Part shown: piece after piece, positions 9,186-18,443 of the stretch | How the letters are laid out: each line of letters begins with the position of its first letter | Numbering within the stretch: position 1 is the first letter of the stretch | Assembly (NCBI RefSeq): GCF_024158745.1 | Contig: NZ_JAMZAW010000009.1 | Location: 227,001-291,000 of the forward strand | Source of the DNA: Paenibacillus tyrphae | Lineage (GTDB): Bacteria; Bacillota; Bacilli; Paenibacillales; NBRC-103111 | Reading direction: 5' to 3' | Length of the DNA stretch: 64,000 nt | Program-made: the position numbers and the translations under genes | Notes under the pieces: generated by a model | The model's input: only the letters and a program-made list of their open reading frames with translations | The model's database searches: none | What the model was told of the DNA's origin: nothing

Positions 9186-9965
9186 TTGAAACGTATCGCA
9201 ATCGCTACCATCCTGCTGGCCGGTCTGCTGGCAGCCGTCCCGGGCCAAGCGGCTGCCGCAGGGGACGGCGCCTATCATTTCGGGTTCAAGAAGAGCAAGA
9301 ACGGCAGCCGTCCCTCCATCGACGAAGAAGGCTTCAAGCCCATTGTGGAGAAGCACGGGGCTATTTTTCTAGGGGATACGACACAGAAGGAGCTGTATCT
9401 CACCTTCGATAACGGCTATGAGAACGGGTATACTGCCCGCGTGCTCGACGTGCTGAAGGAAAAGAAAGTCCCCGCGATCTTCTTCGTCACCGGGCATTAC
9501 ATCAAGGATCAGCCGGAGCTGCTGCGGCGCATGGCGGCCGAAGGCCATCTGATCGGCAACCATTCCTGGAGCCATCCCGACATGACCCAGATTTCGAGCG
9601 GGAAAATCAAGGACGAGCTGGAAAAGGTAAAAGCGGACGCAGCGCAAATTACCGGACGGCAGACGATGATTTACCTGCGCCCGCCGCGGGGGATCTTCAA
9701 CGACCGCAGCCTCGCGGTAAGCAAGGAGCTCGGGTACACGAGCGTGTTCTGGTCGGTTGCCTATAAGGACTGGGATACGAGGGCGCAGAAGGGGGCCGAC
9801 TACGCCTACAACCAAGTCATGGCCCAGCTTCACCCCGGAGCCGTTATTCTGCTGCACACGGTATCCAAGGACAATGCGGACGCGCTAGGAAGAATCATCG
9901 ACGGCGCCCGGCAGCAGGGCTACGAATTCAAGAGCCTGGACCAGCTGACGGTCAGGTCTTACTAG
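9186..9965 (+). CDS. pdaA: PdaA-type polysaccharide deacetylase
   Basis: Secreted or membrane-tethered NodB-domain deacetylase, 259 residues. A signal peptide (about residues 1-25, AVPGQAAAA) precedes the catalytic domain. Instead of the usual TFDDG, motif 1 reads TFDNGYENGYT, the PdaA signature; the metal-binding His pair lies in HSWSHPDM, followed by RPPRGIFNDR and the C-terminal ILLHTVSKDN. In Bacillus, PdaA removes the acetyl group from muramic acid during muramic-delta-lactam formation in spore cortex. The start is TTG 9186; AAGGAG near 9168 is 12 bases upstream, slightly long, and no better start exists. Confidence 0.88.
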   Translation: MKRIAIATILLAGLLAAVPGQAAAAGDGAYHFGFKKSKNGSRPSIDEEGFKPIVEKHGAIFLGDTTQKELYLTFDNGYENGYTARVLDVLKEKKVPAIFFVTGHYIKDQPELLRRMAAEGHLIGNHSWSHPDMTQISSGKIKDELEKVKADAAQITGRQTMIYLRPPRGIFNDRSLAVSKELGYTSVFWSVAYKDWDTRAQKGADYAYNQVMAQLHPGAVILLHTVSKDNADALGRIIDGARQQGYEFKSLDQLTVRSY

Positions 9966-10075
9966 CGGAGACAGGCCGGCCGGTCGGCGGGACGGCCCAT
10001 ACCGTGCGGGGGCCGCTCCCGCCGCAGCAAGCGTCACGAATCCTGGAAATAGGGCTCGCGGCGCTTTTTCGCCGG

Positions 10076-10105
10076 TTGTACCCTCCCTATGCCATAATAT
10101 ATGAT
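10076..10105 (+). promoter_or_regulatory. Sigma-A-like promoter for the small membrane protein
   Basis: TTGTAC (10076-10081) and TATGAT (10100-10105) are separated by 18 bases, about 40 bases before the TTG start at 10142. Confidence 0.6.
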
Positions 10106-10141
10106 AGGATGGGACTTCTCTTTTAAGGGGGGAGAATAGCA

Positions 10142-10444
10142 TTGGACGATGTCATTATCTTTACTAATTTTAGGCCAATATATATTTTCTTTATCATTAT
10201 TCAAGCCATTTCATTGATCATGGCTATATCCCAGAAAAAACAATTTAAACCAATTAATGAAGTGGCAATATCGAGTATCTCATTTATTTGTTTAGTAGTA
10301 TCCGCTTATATGACGTATCAAATAGGTATTCTTTCTGATGAACTTGCAATCGGTGGCGATCCTGTTTCCTTTATTATGTTTATTGTAGTAGTGATAATGT
10401 CGATAGTTAATTTTCTTGTTATTTACCTTAATAAAAAAAATTAA
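10142..10444 (+). CDS. Small hypothetical membrane protein
   Basis: A 100-residue protein with three predicted membrane helices (about 12-30, 42-62 and 75-95), ending in a basic NKKN tail. The start is TTG 10142 after AAGGGGGGAG (10126-10135). No family is recognised. Its base composition is far richer in A/T than the genes on both sides, suggesting separate acquisition. No clear terminator follows; the next ~195 bases to 10640 are AT-rich and hold no other gene that I can see. Confidence 0.7.
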   Translation: MDDVIIFTNFRPIYIFFIIIQAISLIMAISQKKQFKPINEVAISSISFICLVVSAYMTYQIGILSDELAIGGDPVSFIMFIVVVIMSIVNFLVIYLNKKN

Positions 10445-10640
10445 AAATTATATATTGCACTCGGCTCTTGATTCTGTTTAACCTCTTATTCGGAAAATGA
10501 CTATTTTTTGCTAATTAAAGGCATTTCAAATCGTTTTTACCGGCAAAAAATCCGAACAATCGCTTGCAGAATTACAAATTCTTATGTATTATTAAACTAC
10601 GTCGCATCACAAAAAGCCGGTTGCTCTTGAAGGTGAACGA

Positions 10641-10988
10641 ATGCCCCTGATCGACACGAATGAAAATAAAAAGAAGCTGTGCCACCTGTACAACGAAATC
10701 TCGAAGAGCTTGTTCGGCTTCGGAACGACATTGCTGCGGGTTACGATCGACGACCGGATCATCACGTATTATGCCAAGCATCGTCGTTCGCCGCGCTCGG
10801 ATGCGCTCGAAGGCGAGGCGCCTACGCTGAAGCACGAGGTCGACTTTTACATGTCTTCGATCTATAAGAAGAAGCTTCGTGAGAAGCTGGAGCAGGAATT
10901 CGGGCTGGAGATCGAAGCGCTGCTGAGGGATTACGACCCGGCGACGCAATGGGCGATTACGAATGTGATTCTGCACGAACCGAAATAA
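10641..10988 (+). CDS. DUF2294-like protein
   Basis: A 115-residue cytoplasmic protein that resembles the DUF2294 family: an N-terminal helix with LCHLYNEISKSLFGFG, a strand with TTLLRVTIDDRIITYY, a second helix around the DFYMSSIYKKKLREKLEQE segment, and a C-terminal ATQWAITNVIL. GAAGGTGA lies 5 bases before the ATG. The family has no firmly established biochemical role. GC content is high, like the surrounding backbone and unlike the preceding small gene. Confidence 0.65.
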   Translation: MPLIDTNENKKKLCHLYNEISKSLFGFGTTLLRVTIDDRIITYYAKHRRSPRSDALEGEAPTLKHEVDFYMSSIYKKKLREKLEQEFGLEIEALLRDYDPATQWAITNVILHEPK

Positions 10989-11074
10989 CAGGCCGGAGCC
11001 GCGGCGTTGATCTATCATCGAGCGGACCGCATGCATTGCCATAGATGCCGCTTATCTTTGTTTACGAAGAAAAA

Positions 11075-11122
11075 GCGCTCTTACGTAGAAGATTTATTTC
11101 TATTTAAGGGCGTTTTTTCTTT
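11075..11122 (+). terminator. Terminator after the DUF2294-like gene
   Basis: CGCTCTTA pairs with TAAGGGCG (one G-U), with an inner TAGAA/TTCTA stem, followed by TTTTTT. It isolates the small genes from the nucleobase operon. Confidence 0.75.
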
Positions 11123-11232
11123 TTTAAATAAAATGCAAGAAGAACCGATGCCGATGAGAGTATACTGCTAAACGTTTCTACAAATCTTAAATCATGGATA
11201 CAGGAATGTTTCCTACTGGAGGATGAAGAACG

Positions 11233-12315
11233 ATGATGAAAAAACGAATGATTCGCAGCTTGCTTTCCGTTTCGCTGATTGGATTGGCTTTGTCCGGATG
11301 CGGCCAAGCGGGAGGAAACAAAGAGCAGGGCGCAGCACCGGGAGCGGGCGGCGGGGAGCCGACCAAGCTGGTCATTTCCACCTGGGGCTTCTCCGAGGAC
11401 TTCTTCAAGAAAGAAGTATACGCGCCATTCGAGAAAGAGCATAACGTGAAGATCGTGCTGGAAATCGGCAACAACGCCGAGCGCCTGAATAAAGTGAAGC
11501 AGGGCAGCTCGAACGTCGATCTGATCTACCTCTCGGACTATTACGCGCAGCAGGGCATCGAAGCGGGGCTGTTCGAGAAAATCGACCGTAGCCGCATCAC
11601 GAACCTGAAGGATATTTACGACATCGCCAAAGCGCCGCTCGGCGAGGATTACGGTCCGGCTTATACGATCGGACAATTCGGCATCGCCTATAACCCGAAA
11701 GCGACGGGCAAGGAAATCAAATCGTGGAACGATCTGTGGAGCCCCGAGCTGGCGAAGAAACTGACGCTGCCGAACATTACGTCGACGAGCGGCCCGATGA
11801 TTCTGGATGCGGCTTCGACTGTGGCTGGTAGCTCGACATTCAACGCGGATCAAGCATTCGCGAAGCTGAAGACGCTGAATAAAAGCGTCGTGAAGTACTA
11901 CGGTCAAACGTCCGAGTTCGTGAACATGTTCGCCCAAGGCGAAATCGCTGCCGGACCGATCATGGAAATGTACGTGAAGGACCTGAAGGCCGCCGTGCCG
12001 GATACGAAGTTCGTTACGCCGCAGGAAGGCGCGTACGCGATCATGAACACGGTGAACGTCGTGAAGGGCAGCAAAAACAAGCAGCTGGCGGAAGACTTCA
12101 TCAACTGGCACCTGAGCAAGGAAGTACAGGAGAAATCGGCCAAGTCTAAAATCGATTCGCCGGTGAACACGACGCTGCAGCTCAAGCCGGAAGAAGCGCA
12201 AGGCATTACGTACGGCGCGGATGTCGTGAACAAGCTGCGCAAGCTGGATATGAAATTCGTCAACCAGAACCTCAAGGGCTGGATCGACCGCTGGAACCGC
12301 GAAGTTACACAATAA
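11233..12315 (+). CDS. PotD-type ABC transporter substrate-binding lipoprotein
   Basis: Extracellular solute-binding protein of the polyamine/iron-type cluster (360 residues). The signal peptide ends in the lipobox ALSG-C23. LVISTWGFSEDFFKKEVYAPFE is the typical mature N-terminus, and YTIGQFGIAYNP and SWNDLWSPELAKKL are PotD/PotF-like hinge segments. GGAGG (11217-11221) precedes ATG 11233. It is the first gene of a run with a nucleoside hydrolase, two permeases, an ATPase and an adenine-deaminase-like gene, so the ligand is more likely a nucleoside or nucleobase than a polyamine. That substrate is inferred from neighbours only. Confidence 0.88.
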   Translation: MMKKRMIRSLLSVSLIGLALSGCGQAGGNKEQGAAPGAGGGEPTKLVISTWGFSEDFFKKEVYAPFEKEHNVKIVLEIGNNAERLNKVKQGSSNVDLIYLSDYYAQQGIEAGLFEKIDRSRITNLKDIYDIAKAPLGEDYGPAYTIGQFGIAYNPKATGKEIKSWNDLWSPELAKKLTLPNITSTSGPMILDAASTVAGSSTFNADQAFAKLKTLNKSVVKYYGQTSEFVNMFAQGEIAAGPIMEMYVKDLKAAVPDTKFVTPQEGAYAIMNTVNVVKGSKNKQLAEDFINWHLSKEVQEKSAKSKIDSPVNTTLQLKPEEAQGITYGADVVNKLRKLDMKFVNQNLKGWIDRWNREVTQ

Positions 12316-12362
12316 GTAACGCAATAAGCAACGCGATAGCATGACCATAATCGAAACGCTGG

Positions 12363-12398
12363 ACAAGGGTATATGATCCGACATGTACCCTTGTTTTC
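12363..12398 (+). terminator. Terminator-like hairpin inside the operon
   Basis: A 13-bp near-perfect stem (ACAAGGGTATATG with CATGTACCCTTGT, one G-U pair) with a 6-base loop ends in TTTTC. Its place between the binding protein and the next gene suggests partial termination or mRNA protection, which would raise binding protein over the rest. Confidence 0.65.
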
Positions 12399-12432
12399 AT
12401 ATCGGGAGTATGGAAAGGAGCTAACGGAGCGC

Positions 12433-13365
12433 ATGAAACGAAAAGTAATCCTCGATGTCGATACGGGCGTGGACGACGCGTTAGGCATTCTGCTCGCGGT
12501 CAAGAGCGGGCAGTTCGACGTGCTCGGCATTACGACCGTGAATGGCAACGTATCGCTGGATCAAGCGACGGCCAACACCTGCAAAATTCTGCAGATGCTG
12601 GGCGCCGAAGCGAGCATCCCGGTCATCCGGGGGGCTGATCGGCCCTTGCTGCGCCCCCATTATTTCGAACACCGGATTCACGGGGCGGACGGCCTCGGCG
12701 GGGCGCTGCGGGACATGGAAGTCCATCAAGGCGCGGCCAAGGGGTTCGGGCCGGACTACATCGTGGACCGCGTACGTGAAAACCAGGGCGAAGTGACGCT
12801 GATTATGACGGCTCCGTTGACCAATCTGGCGCTCGCGTTGATGAAATATCCCGGCCTTGTGAACGACGTGAAAGAGGTCGTCGTTATGGGCGGTGTCGTC
12901 GCGGGCTTCGGGAACGTAACCCCGACGGCGGAGTACAACATGTATGTCGACCCGGAAGCGGCAAAGCTCGTGCTGCGCGCCGGATTCCCTTCCTTGACGC
13001 TTGTCGGGCTGGATGTGACCCGGCGCGCGCTGCTCAAGGACGAGCATATAGCCGCGCTCGGCGATACGCCCATCGGCCGCTACGTGAAGGAGAGCACGGC
13101 CGATTACATGCAGCGCTACGCCGAACGCAACGGCGTCCGCGCCTGCGCGCTGCACGATCCGTTGGCCGTCGGGGTGGCCTTGACCCGTGAGGTGGTCACG
13201 ACGAAGCCCTATTACGTCGATGTGGAAACCCGCAGCGAGCTGTGCGACGGCCAGACGGTCTGCGATTTTCAGAACCGGCTCGGACAGAAGCCGAACGTTC
13301 AGGTCTGCACCGATGTGGACGCGGACGCTTTTCTCCGGCTGTTCGTCCAGACGCTGAGCCGTTAG
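12433..13365 (+). CDS. Inosine-uridine-preferring nucleoside hydrolase
   Basis: Cytoplasmic N-ribohydrolase that splits nucleosides into base and ribose; 310 residues. The start is placed at ATG 12433, so the protein opens with KRKVILDVDTGVDDA, the calcium-binding aspartate cluster. Other signatures are the TAEYNMYVDPEAA segment and the late LHDPLAVG with the catalytic His/Asp. An upstream ATG (12373) would add residues that lack family similarity and would lie inside the hairpin. Located between the binding protein and the permeases, it probably hydrolyses the imported nucleoside before the deaminase at the end of the operon acts on the base. Confidence 0.92.
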   Translation: MKRKVILDVDTGVDDALGILLAVKSGQFDVLGITTVNGNVSLDQATANTCKILQMLGAEASIPVIRGADRPLLRPHYFEHRIHGADGLGGALRDMEVHQGAAKGFGPDYIVDRVRENQGEVTLIMTAPLTNLALALMKYPGLVNDVKEVVVMGGVVAGFGNVTPTAEYNMYVDPEAAKLVLRAGFPSLTLVGLDVTRRALLKDEHIAALGDTPIGRYVKESTADYMQRYAERNGVRACALHDPLAVGVALTREVVTTKPYYVDVETRSELCDGQTVCDFQNRLGQKPNVQVCTDVDADAFLRLFVQTLSR

Positions 13366-13395
13366 CCCCCAATCCAGGAACAGGAGAACCGTTCG

Positions 13396-14217
13396 ATGAA
13401 GAAATCGTATCTGTATTTGCTATTGCTGCCGGGACTGTTGTTCCTGACGGTATTTATGGCGGCTCCGATCCTCATTACGATCGGGTCCACCTTTTTCCAG
13501 AAAGGGACTGTGACGTTCGACGGGTACCTGCATTTCTTCAAGGACCCGTATTTTATCAAAATTTTGCTGACGACGCTGCAGGTCAGTCTGGTGACGACGG
13601 CGATCTGCATTCTGCTCGGCTTTCCGGTCGCCTACTATATTTCCCGGCAGAGCCTGAAGAAAAAGAGCGTGCTGCTCGCGCTCGCGATCTTCCCGCTGCT
13701 CACCAGCTCGGTCGTCCGCTCCTTCAGCTGGATGATCGTCCTCGGCAAGAAGGGGCTGCTCAACACGGCGCTGCTTGCGATGGGGATCATTCAGGACCCG
13801 CTGGATATTTTGTATACGCCGACCGCGATGATGATCGGTCTGATCCACCTGTTTCTGCCGCTGATTATCATCACGCTCGTCGGCGTCATGGAGAACATCG
13901 ATGCCGATCTGATCAAAGCGGCGGAGAGCCTTGGGGCGTCCCGGTTCACCGCGTTCCGTAAAGTCGTGATCCCGCTCAGCGTGCCCGGTCTCATTATCGG
14001 GAGCATTCTCGTCTTCGTCGGCAGCTTGACCGCGTACACGACTCCGGCGCTGCTCGGCGGGAAACAGCGCGTCATCTCGACGTTCCTGTACCAGAATGCA
14101 ATTACGCTGAATGACTGGTATTCGGCCTCCGTCATCGCGACGATCATGATGGCGATTACGTTCGTGGTTATCAGCCTGATGAACAAACTGGCCAACACTT
14201 TAAATCCGAAGGGGTAG
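13396..14217 (+). CDS. PotB-type ABC transporter permease
   Basis: Inner-membrane permease of the spermidine/putrescine-type importer family, 273 residues with six predicted helices. The N-terminal LLLPGLLFLTVFMAAPIL and the EAA loop DLIKAAESLGASRFTAF are diagnostic. CAGGAGAA precedes the ATG. It pairs with the next gene to form the channel. Confidence 0.92.
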   Translation: MKKSYLYLLLLPGLLFLTVFMAAPILITIGSTFFQKGTVTFDGYLHFFKDPYFIKILLTTLQVSLVTTAICILLGFPVAYYISRQSLKKKSVLLALAIFPLLTSSVVRSFSWMIVLGKKGLLNTALLAMGIIQDPLDILYTPTAMMIGLIHLFLPLIIITLVGVMENIDADLIKAAESLGASRFTAFRKVVIPLSVPGLIIGSILVFVGSLTAYTTPALLGGKQRVISTFLYQNAITLNDWYSASVIATIMMAITFVVISLMNKLANTLNPKG

Positions 14218-14222
14218 AAGGG

Positions 14223-15011
14223 ATGAAGGAGAACAACCGGGGCCTCGGCCTGTTTACGCTGCTTGTCTATATGTTTTTGCTCGGTCCGCTGGTGATTATC
14301 GCCTTCGCTTCGTTCGAGCCGGGAACCGTGCTGAAATTTCCGCCGCAGGGCTTTTCGCTCAAGTGGTACGAGAAAATTTTCGAAGTGGAAATGTTCATGA
14401 GCACGTTCAAAACGTCGATCGTCGTCTCGATTCTCGGCAACCTGTTCGCGCTCTTGCTCGGCGTGCCTGCGGCCTATGCGCTCAGCCGCTTCGACTTCAA
14501 GGGAAAAGACGCCCTGAACGGCTTCTTTATTTCCCCCGTGCTCATCCCGGGTATTGTGCTCGGGTTTACGATGCTGAAATACCTGATCGTCACGTATCAT
14601 CTGCCGCTCTACACGGCGCTGCTCGTCGGTCATACGGTCATCATGCTTCCGTTCATTATTCGCGTCATCGCGTCCAGCTTGTCGAACTTCGATTTCGCCA
14701 TCGAAGAGGCTGCGCTTAGTCTCGGCGCCGGACGGCTCGGAACGTTCTTCAAGGTCGTCCTCCCGAACATTAAGTCGGGGATTATCGCGGCGATTCTGAT
14801 CGCTTTTCTGGAGTCGTTCAACAATGTGGACATTTCCGTCTTCATGACGGGCCCGGGCGTCAGCACGCTGCCGATTCAGATGCTGACCTATGTAGAAAAT
14901 TATTTCGATCCGACCATCGCCGCCATTTCCGTACTGCTCATGCTGTTCACGGCGGTGTTCATGTTCCTGATCGAGAGGCTGATGGGCCTTTCTTACTTTA
15001 CCAAACGATAA
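14223..15011 (+). CDS. PotC-type ABC transporter permease
   Basis: Second permease of the same importer, 262 residues, six helices. PLVIIAFASFEPGTVLKFPP and FSLKWYEKIFE are typical of PotC/YdcV proteins, and the EAA loop IEEAALSLGAGRLGTF contacts the ATPase. It starts 5 bases after the preceding stop, with AAGGGATGAAG as the ribosome site. Confidence 0.92.
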   Translation: MKENNRGLGLFTLLVYMFLLGPLVIIAFASFEPGTVLKFPPQGFSLKWYEKIFEVEMFMSTFKTSIVVSILGNLFALLLGVPAAYALSRFDFKGKDALNGFFISPVLIPGIVLGFTMLKYLIVTYHLPLYTALLVGHTVIMLPFIIRVIASSLSNFDFAIEEAALSLGAGRLGTFFKVVLPNIKSGIIAAILIAFLESFNNVDISVFMTGPGVSTLPIQMLTYVENYFDPTIAAISVLLMLFTAVFMFLIERLMGLSYFTKR

Positions 15012-15026
15012 CGGAGGCTCGTACCC

Positions 15027-16088
15027 ATGGCATTGCTATCCTTGGAAAATGTGTCGGTCGCCTATGATCACCAATATATTCTGCAAAACTTCAACCTGAC
15101 GGTCGAGAAGGGGCAGCTCATTTCCTTGCTCGGCCCAAGCGGCTGCGGCAAAACGACAACGCTGCGGCTTATCGCCGGCTTCCTCGAAGCCAAAGACGGC
15201 AAATTCATGCTGAACGGCAAAGATTACACGCGGGTGCCGGTCAACAAGCGGAACTTCGGGTTCGTGTTCCAGAGCTACGCGCTGTTCCCGCATCTGTCCG
15301 TATACGATAACGTCGCCTTCGGCCTCCGCCTGCGGAAGGTGCCGGAAGCCGACATCAAGCAGCGCGTGCTGCGCATCCTGGAGGTCGTGAGCTTGTCGGG
15401 CTTTGAGCAGCGGTTCCCTAAGGCGCTGTCCGGCGGGCAGAAGCAGCGGGTGGCCATTGCCCGCGCGCTCGTCATCGAGCCGGATCTGCTGCTGTTCGAC
15501 GAGCCGCTCAGCAACCTGGACGCGAACCTGCGCGTGAATATGCGCGTCGAAATCCGCCGCATTCAGCAGGAGCTCGGCATTACGACGGTCTATGTTTCGC
15601 ACGACCAGGAGGAATGCTTCTCCATCTCCGACCGCGTCGCGATCATGAACAAAGGCATTATCGAGCAGTTGGATCGGCCTTCCACGATCTACAAATACCC
15701 GAAAACCGAATTCGTCGCCCGGTTCATCGGTTTCAACAACTTCATTACGTTCGAAGAACGCCGCGAAGCCGGCGACGGCATCGAGCTGAAGGTGAAGGGC
15801 TATACGTTCCATGCCGCCCGACAGCCCGGCGCGGAAGGAACTACAAGCAAGAAGGGCGCGATTCGCCCGGACGATATGCAGCTCGGCACCGCGGAGGAGA
15901 TCGGTCACGGACCGAACCGGGTGAGGGGCGGCATCAAGGTAAGCACGTTTCTGGGAAGAAGCTACCAGTACGTCGTCGAGACGGACCTTGGGGATTTTAC
16001 GGTCAACAAGGAGATGGAAGTCCCTTACATCAGCGGGCAGCAGGTGCATTTGCTGTTCCCGGCGGACAAATTGGTCCTGGTAGACTAA
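15027..16088 (+). CDS. PotA-type ABC transporter ATPase
   Basis: ATP-hydrolysing subunit of the importer, 353 residues. Walker A GPSGCGKTT is near residues 36-44, the Q-loop is in FVFQSYALFPHL, the signature LSGGQKQR is near 134-141, Walker B is LLLFDEPLSNLD, and the H-loop is VYVSHDQEE. A C-terminal TOBE-like domain begins near residue 235 and is somewhat divergent. The gene sits directly between the permeases and the deaminase-like enzyme. Confidence 0.94.
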   Translation: MALLSLENVSVAYDHQYILQNFNLTVEKGQLISLLGPSGCGKTTTLRLIAGFLEAKDGKFMLNGKDYTRVPVNKRNFGFVFQSYALFPHLSVYDNVAFGLRLRKVPEADIKQRVLRILEVVSLSGFEQRFPKALSGGQKQRVAIARALVIEPDLLLFDEPLSNLDANLRVNMRVEIRRIQQELGITTVYVSHDQEECFSISDRVAIMNKGIIEQLDRPSTIYKYPKTEFVARFIGFNNFITFEERREAGDGIELKVKGYTFHAARQPGAEGTTSKKGAIRPDDMQLGTAEEIGHGPNRVRGGIKVSTFLGRSYQYVVETDLGDFTVNKEMEVPYISGQQVHLLFPADKLVLVD

Positions 16089-16112
16089 CGACGACTTGGA
16101 GGTACCGGCATC

Positions 16113-17828
16113 ATGCGAGTGGATTTACTGATCGAGAAGGTACACGTATATAACAGCTATTTTAAAAGGTTCGTTCAAGGCAATGTCGCCGTCTTGAACG
16201 GATCGTTCCTCTATATCGGCGGACGCGGGACAGAGACGTTCGAAGCAGGTCAAATCGTGGACGGCCAAGGCCGCTACATGATCCCCGGTCTGGTCGACAT
16301 TCACTTGCATATCGAGAGCACGATGGTCACGCCGGAGACGTTCTCGTACGGGCTGATCCGCAGCGGTGTGACGACCATCGTCCCCGAGCCGCATGAGATG
16401 GCGAACGTCTTCGGCCTGAGCGGCGTGAAGCAGATGATCGAGGCGAGTCGCGACTGCGTGGCGGACATGTTCTACGCGATTCCGAGCTCGGTACCGGCCA
16501 CGTCGATGGAATCGACCGGCGGCACGATCGAGATCGAGGACATGGACGAGCTGCTGCGGACGGAAGACATCATTTGTCTCGGCGAAATTATGAACTACGT
16601 CGACGTTATCACGGACCCGGATTGCAAAACGAACCGGATTCTGGCGCATATCCGCAAGCATTATCCGAAGCTCGTCATCGAGGGGCATGTTCCGAAGCTG
16701 CTCGATCTGGATCTGCACCGGGTTATCTATGCCGGGGTCGATTCGGACCACACGCATCAGACGATCGAAGGGATGGAAGCGCGCATCGGCGCGGGCATGT
16801 TCATCGAGATTCAAGAAAAGTCGATGACCGATGACGTCATGAACTATTTGATCCAAAACGACGTCTCCGAGCACTTCTGCTTCGTGACGGACGACGTGAT
16901 GGCCGACTCGTTCCAGCGGCGCGGCCATCTGGACCATATTGTCCGCAAAGCGATCCGCATGGGCATGTCGCCGGAGAAGGCAATCTACGCCGCGACATTC
17001 ACCCCGGCGCGCCGGATGCAGATGCATGACCGCGGCACCATCGCTCCCGGCAAAATCGGCGACTTCGTGCTGCTGTCGGACCTGCGGGAGCTGACGATCG
17101 ATCAAGTGTACAAGCAGGGCCGCAAGGTGTATGACGTGCGCGAGGCGTATGTTCCGAAGGAAAACGGCCACGCGTTCCCGGCGCACTACTACCATAGCGT
17201 GCAGCTGCCGCTGCTGACGGAAGCGGACTTTGTTGTGCGGCCGGAAGGCGCGGCGGACGGCCGCCATGCGTGCCGCGTGATGCAGGTCAAGGACGGCTCC
17301 ACCTTCACGGAGGATGTGCGAGGCGAGGTCGAGATCCGGAACGGCGAGCTGTGTTGGCAGGAAAGCCCGTACGCGCTCATCGCGACGTTCGAGCGCTACG
17401 GCAAGAACGGGAACCGGGCGTACGGCTTGATCGGCGGCGATACGATTCAGCGCGGAGCGGTAGCGACGACGTATTCGCACGACAACCACAATCTGCTCGT
17501 GGTCGGGCACAACCCGGCCGATATGGCGCTCGCGGCTAACGAAGTGATCCGCAGCCAAGGTGGCTTCTGCGTCGTGGAAGCGGGCCAAGTGCTGGCGCAC
17601 CTGCCGCTGCCCGTCGGCGGCATCCTGACCGAAGCGCCGCTCGACGAGACGGCGAAGGAAGTGGAGAAGCTGCGAAGAGCGATGGAGTCGCTCGGGTATA
17701 AGCACTACAACCCGATCATGTCGATCAGCACGCACTCGCTCCCGGTCAGCCCGGCGCTCAAAATTACCGATCTGGGCCTGATCGACGTTAACGCGGGCAA
17801 GGTTGTACCGCTGCTGGTCGAGGCGTAG
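16113..17828 (+). CDS. Adenine-deaminase-like amidohydrolase
   Basis: Cytoplasmic amidohydrolase of the adenine deaminase family (571 residues, full length). The metal-binding VDIHLHIESTMVTPE, the later EGHVPKL, SDHT and VTDDVMADSF segments, and the separate C-terminal adenine-deaminase domain (SHDNHNLLVVG) are all visible. Two motifs differ from the classical AdeC forms I know (GHAPGL and SDHE become GHVPKL and SDHT), so it may belong to a subgroup with another substrate such as a modified purine. It is the last gene of the importer-hydrolase operon and fits purine salvage. Confidence 0.8.
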   Translation: MRVDLLIEKVHVYNSYFKRFVQGNVAVLNGSFLYIGGRGTETFEAGQIVDGQGRYMIPGLVDIHLHIESTMVTPETFSYGLIRSGVTTIVPEPHEMANVFGLSGVKQMIEASRDCVADMFYAIPSSVPATSMESTGGTIEIEDMDELLRTEDIICLGEIMNYVDVITDPDCKTNRILAHIRKHYPKLVIEGHVPKLLDLDLHRVIYAGVDSDHTHQTIEGMEARIGAGMFIEIQEKSMTDDVMNYLIQNDVSEHFCFVTDDVMADSFQRRGHLDHIVRKAIRMGMSPEKAIYAATFTPARRMQMHDRGTIAPGKIGDFVLLSDLRELTIDQVYKQGRKVYDVREAYVPKENGHAFPAHYYHSVQLPLLTEADFVVRPEGAADGRHACRVMQVKDGSTFTEDVRGEVEIRNGELCWQESPYALIATFERYGKNGNRAYGLIGGDTIQRGAVATTYSHDNHNLLVVGHNPADMALAANEVIRSQGGFCVVEAGQVLAHLPLPVGGILTEAPLDETAKEVEKLRRAMESLGYKHYNPIMSISTHSLPVSPALKITDLGLIDVNAGKVVPLLVEA

Positions 17829-17856
17829 TTAACGGGATAACAGATAGTTTAAACAA

Positions 17857-17892
17857 ACGGCTCTTGCCGCGAAGTTTGCGGGCAAGGGCCGT
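17857..17892 (+). terminator. Terminator of the nucleobase operon
   Basis: A long stem (ACGGCTCTTGCC with GGCAAGGGCCGT) closes the operon. The T-run is weak, so confidence rests on the stem and on its place between converging genes. Confidence 0.65.
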
Positions 17893-17918
17893 TATATTGT
17901 ACTGGTTCCGCCGAACGT

Positions 17919-18347
17919 TCATTGCGTGATGATGTACAATAATATGGGGATCATGATGAAAGCCGCTATCCCCATAGGAACCGGGATTACACGGTTGGTG
18001 ATACCCGTTTTATCGAGAGGATATTCCAGCACCATGACTAAACAAGCGGCTAAAACGATTTTCCAAACATCGGGAATCGTCAAGCCCCACACGAAATGCA
18101 TGACGCCCAAAACAATTCCGAAGCTCAAAGGATATTTAAGACTCAAGGCCACCGCCTCCTTCGTCCCTGACTCCAGTTGGAACGAGCCTGATCCCGGCAT
18201 GGGGTCATCCGGGATGACGAATCCTTTTGCTATATTCTCCTCTAGCGATTCTATTGTTCCGATTTCTTCATTATCGGTTTGCTTGAAGGAGATATAAAAA
18301 GAGAGAACGGATGCCATAATAAGAAAAGCTACTACGATTTTTTTCAA
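17919..18347 (-). CDS. Hypothetical small membrane protein next to bacteriocin
   Basis: A 142-residue protein with one N-terminal helix (KKIVVAFLIMASVLSFYISF) and three C-terminal helices, with a hydrophilic acidic loop between. The start is placed at the TTG whose first base is 18347, because AAGGAG lies 10 bases upstream. The open frame extends further 5' but without a ribosome site. It lies directly downstream of the lactococcin-972-like gene on the same strand, separated by a terminator. An immunity role is possible but rests on position alone; it lacks the length of the known DUF1430 immunity proteins. Confidence 0.65.
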   Translation of the reverse strand: MKKIVVAFLIMASVLSFYISFKQTDNEEIGTIESLEENIAKGFVIPDDPMPGSGSFQLESGTKEAVALSLKYPLSFGIVLGVMHFVWGLTIPDVWKIVLAACLVMVLEYPLDKTGITNRVIPVPMGIAAFIMIPILLYIITQ

Positions 18348-18443
18348 TTTAAACAAACTCCTTAGTAGGTTGTTTGCATCATCCGCAAACTGCTGCAGAA
18401 CCCGCCAAAACGCTGGTGAAGGCCGGGCCAGGAATGATATTGT

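Noticed and set aside
11170..11185. cre-like AAACGTTT sequence before the PotD-type gene
   Set aside because: Three mismatches to the consensus; palindromic core only.
16125..17735. Long minus-strand ORF of 536 codons inside the deaminase gene
   Set aside because: Arg/His-rich reverse reading of a GC-rich gene; the plus-strand frame has full family motifs. The same applies to the other long antisense frames, such as 33580-35154 and 35151-37220.
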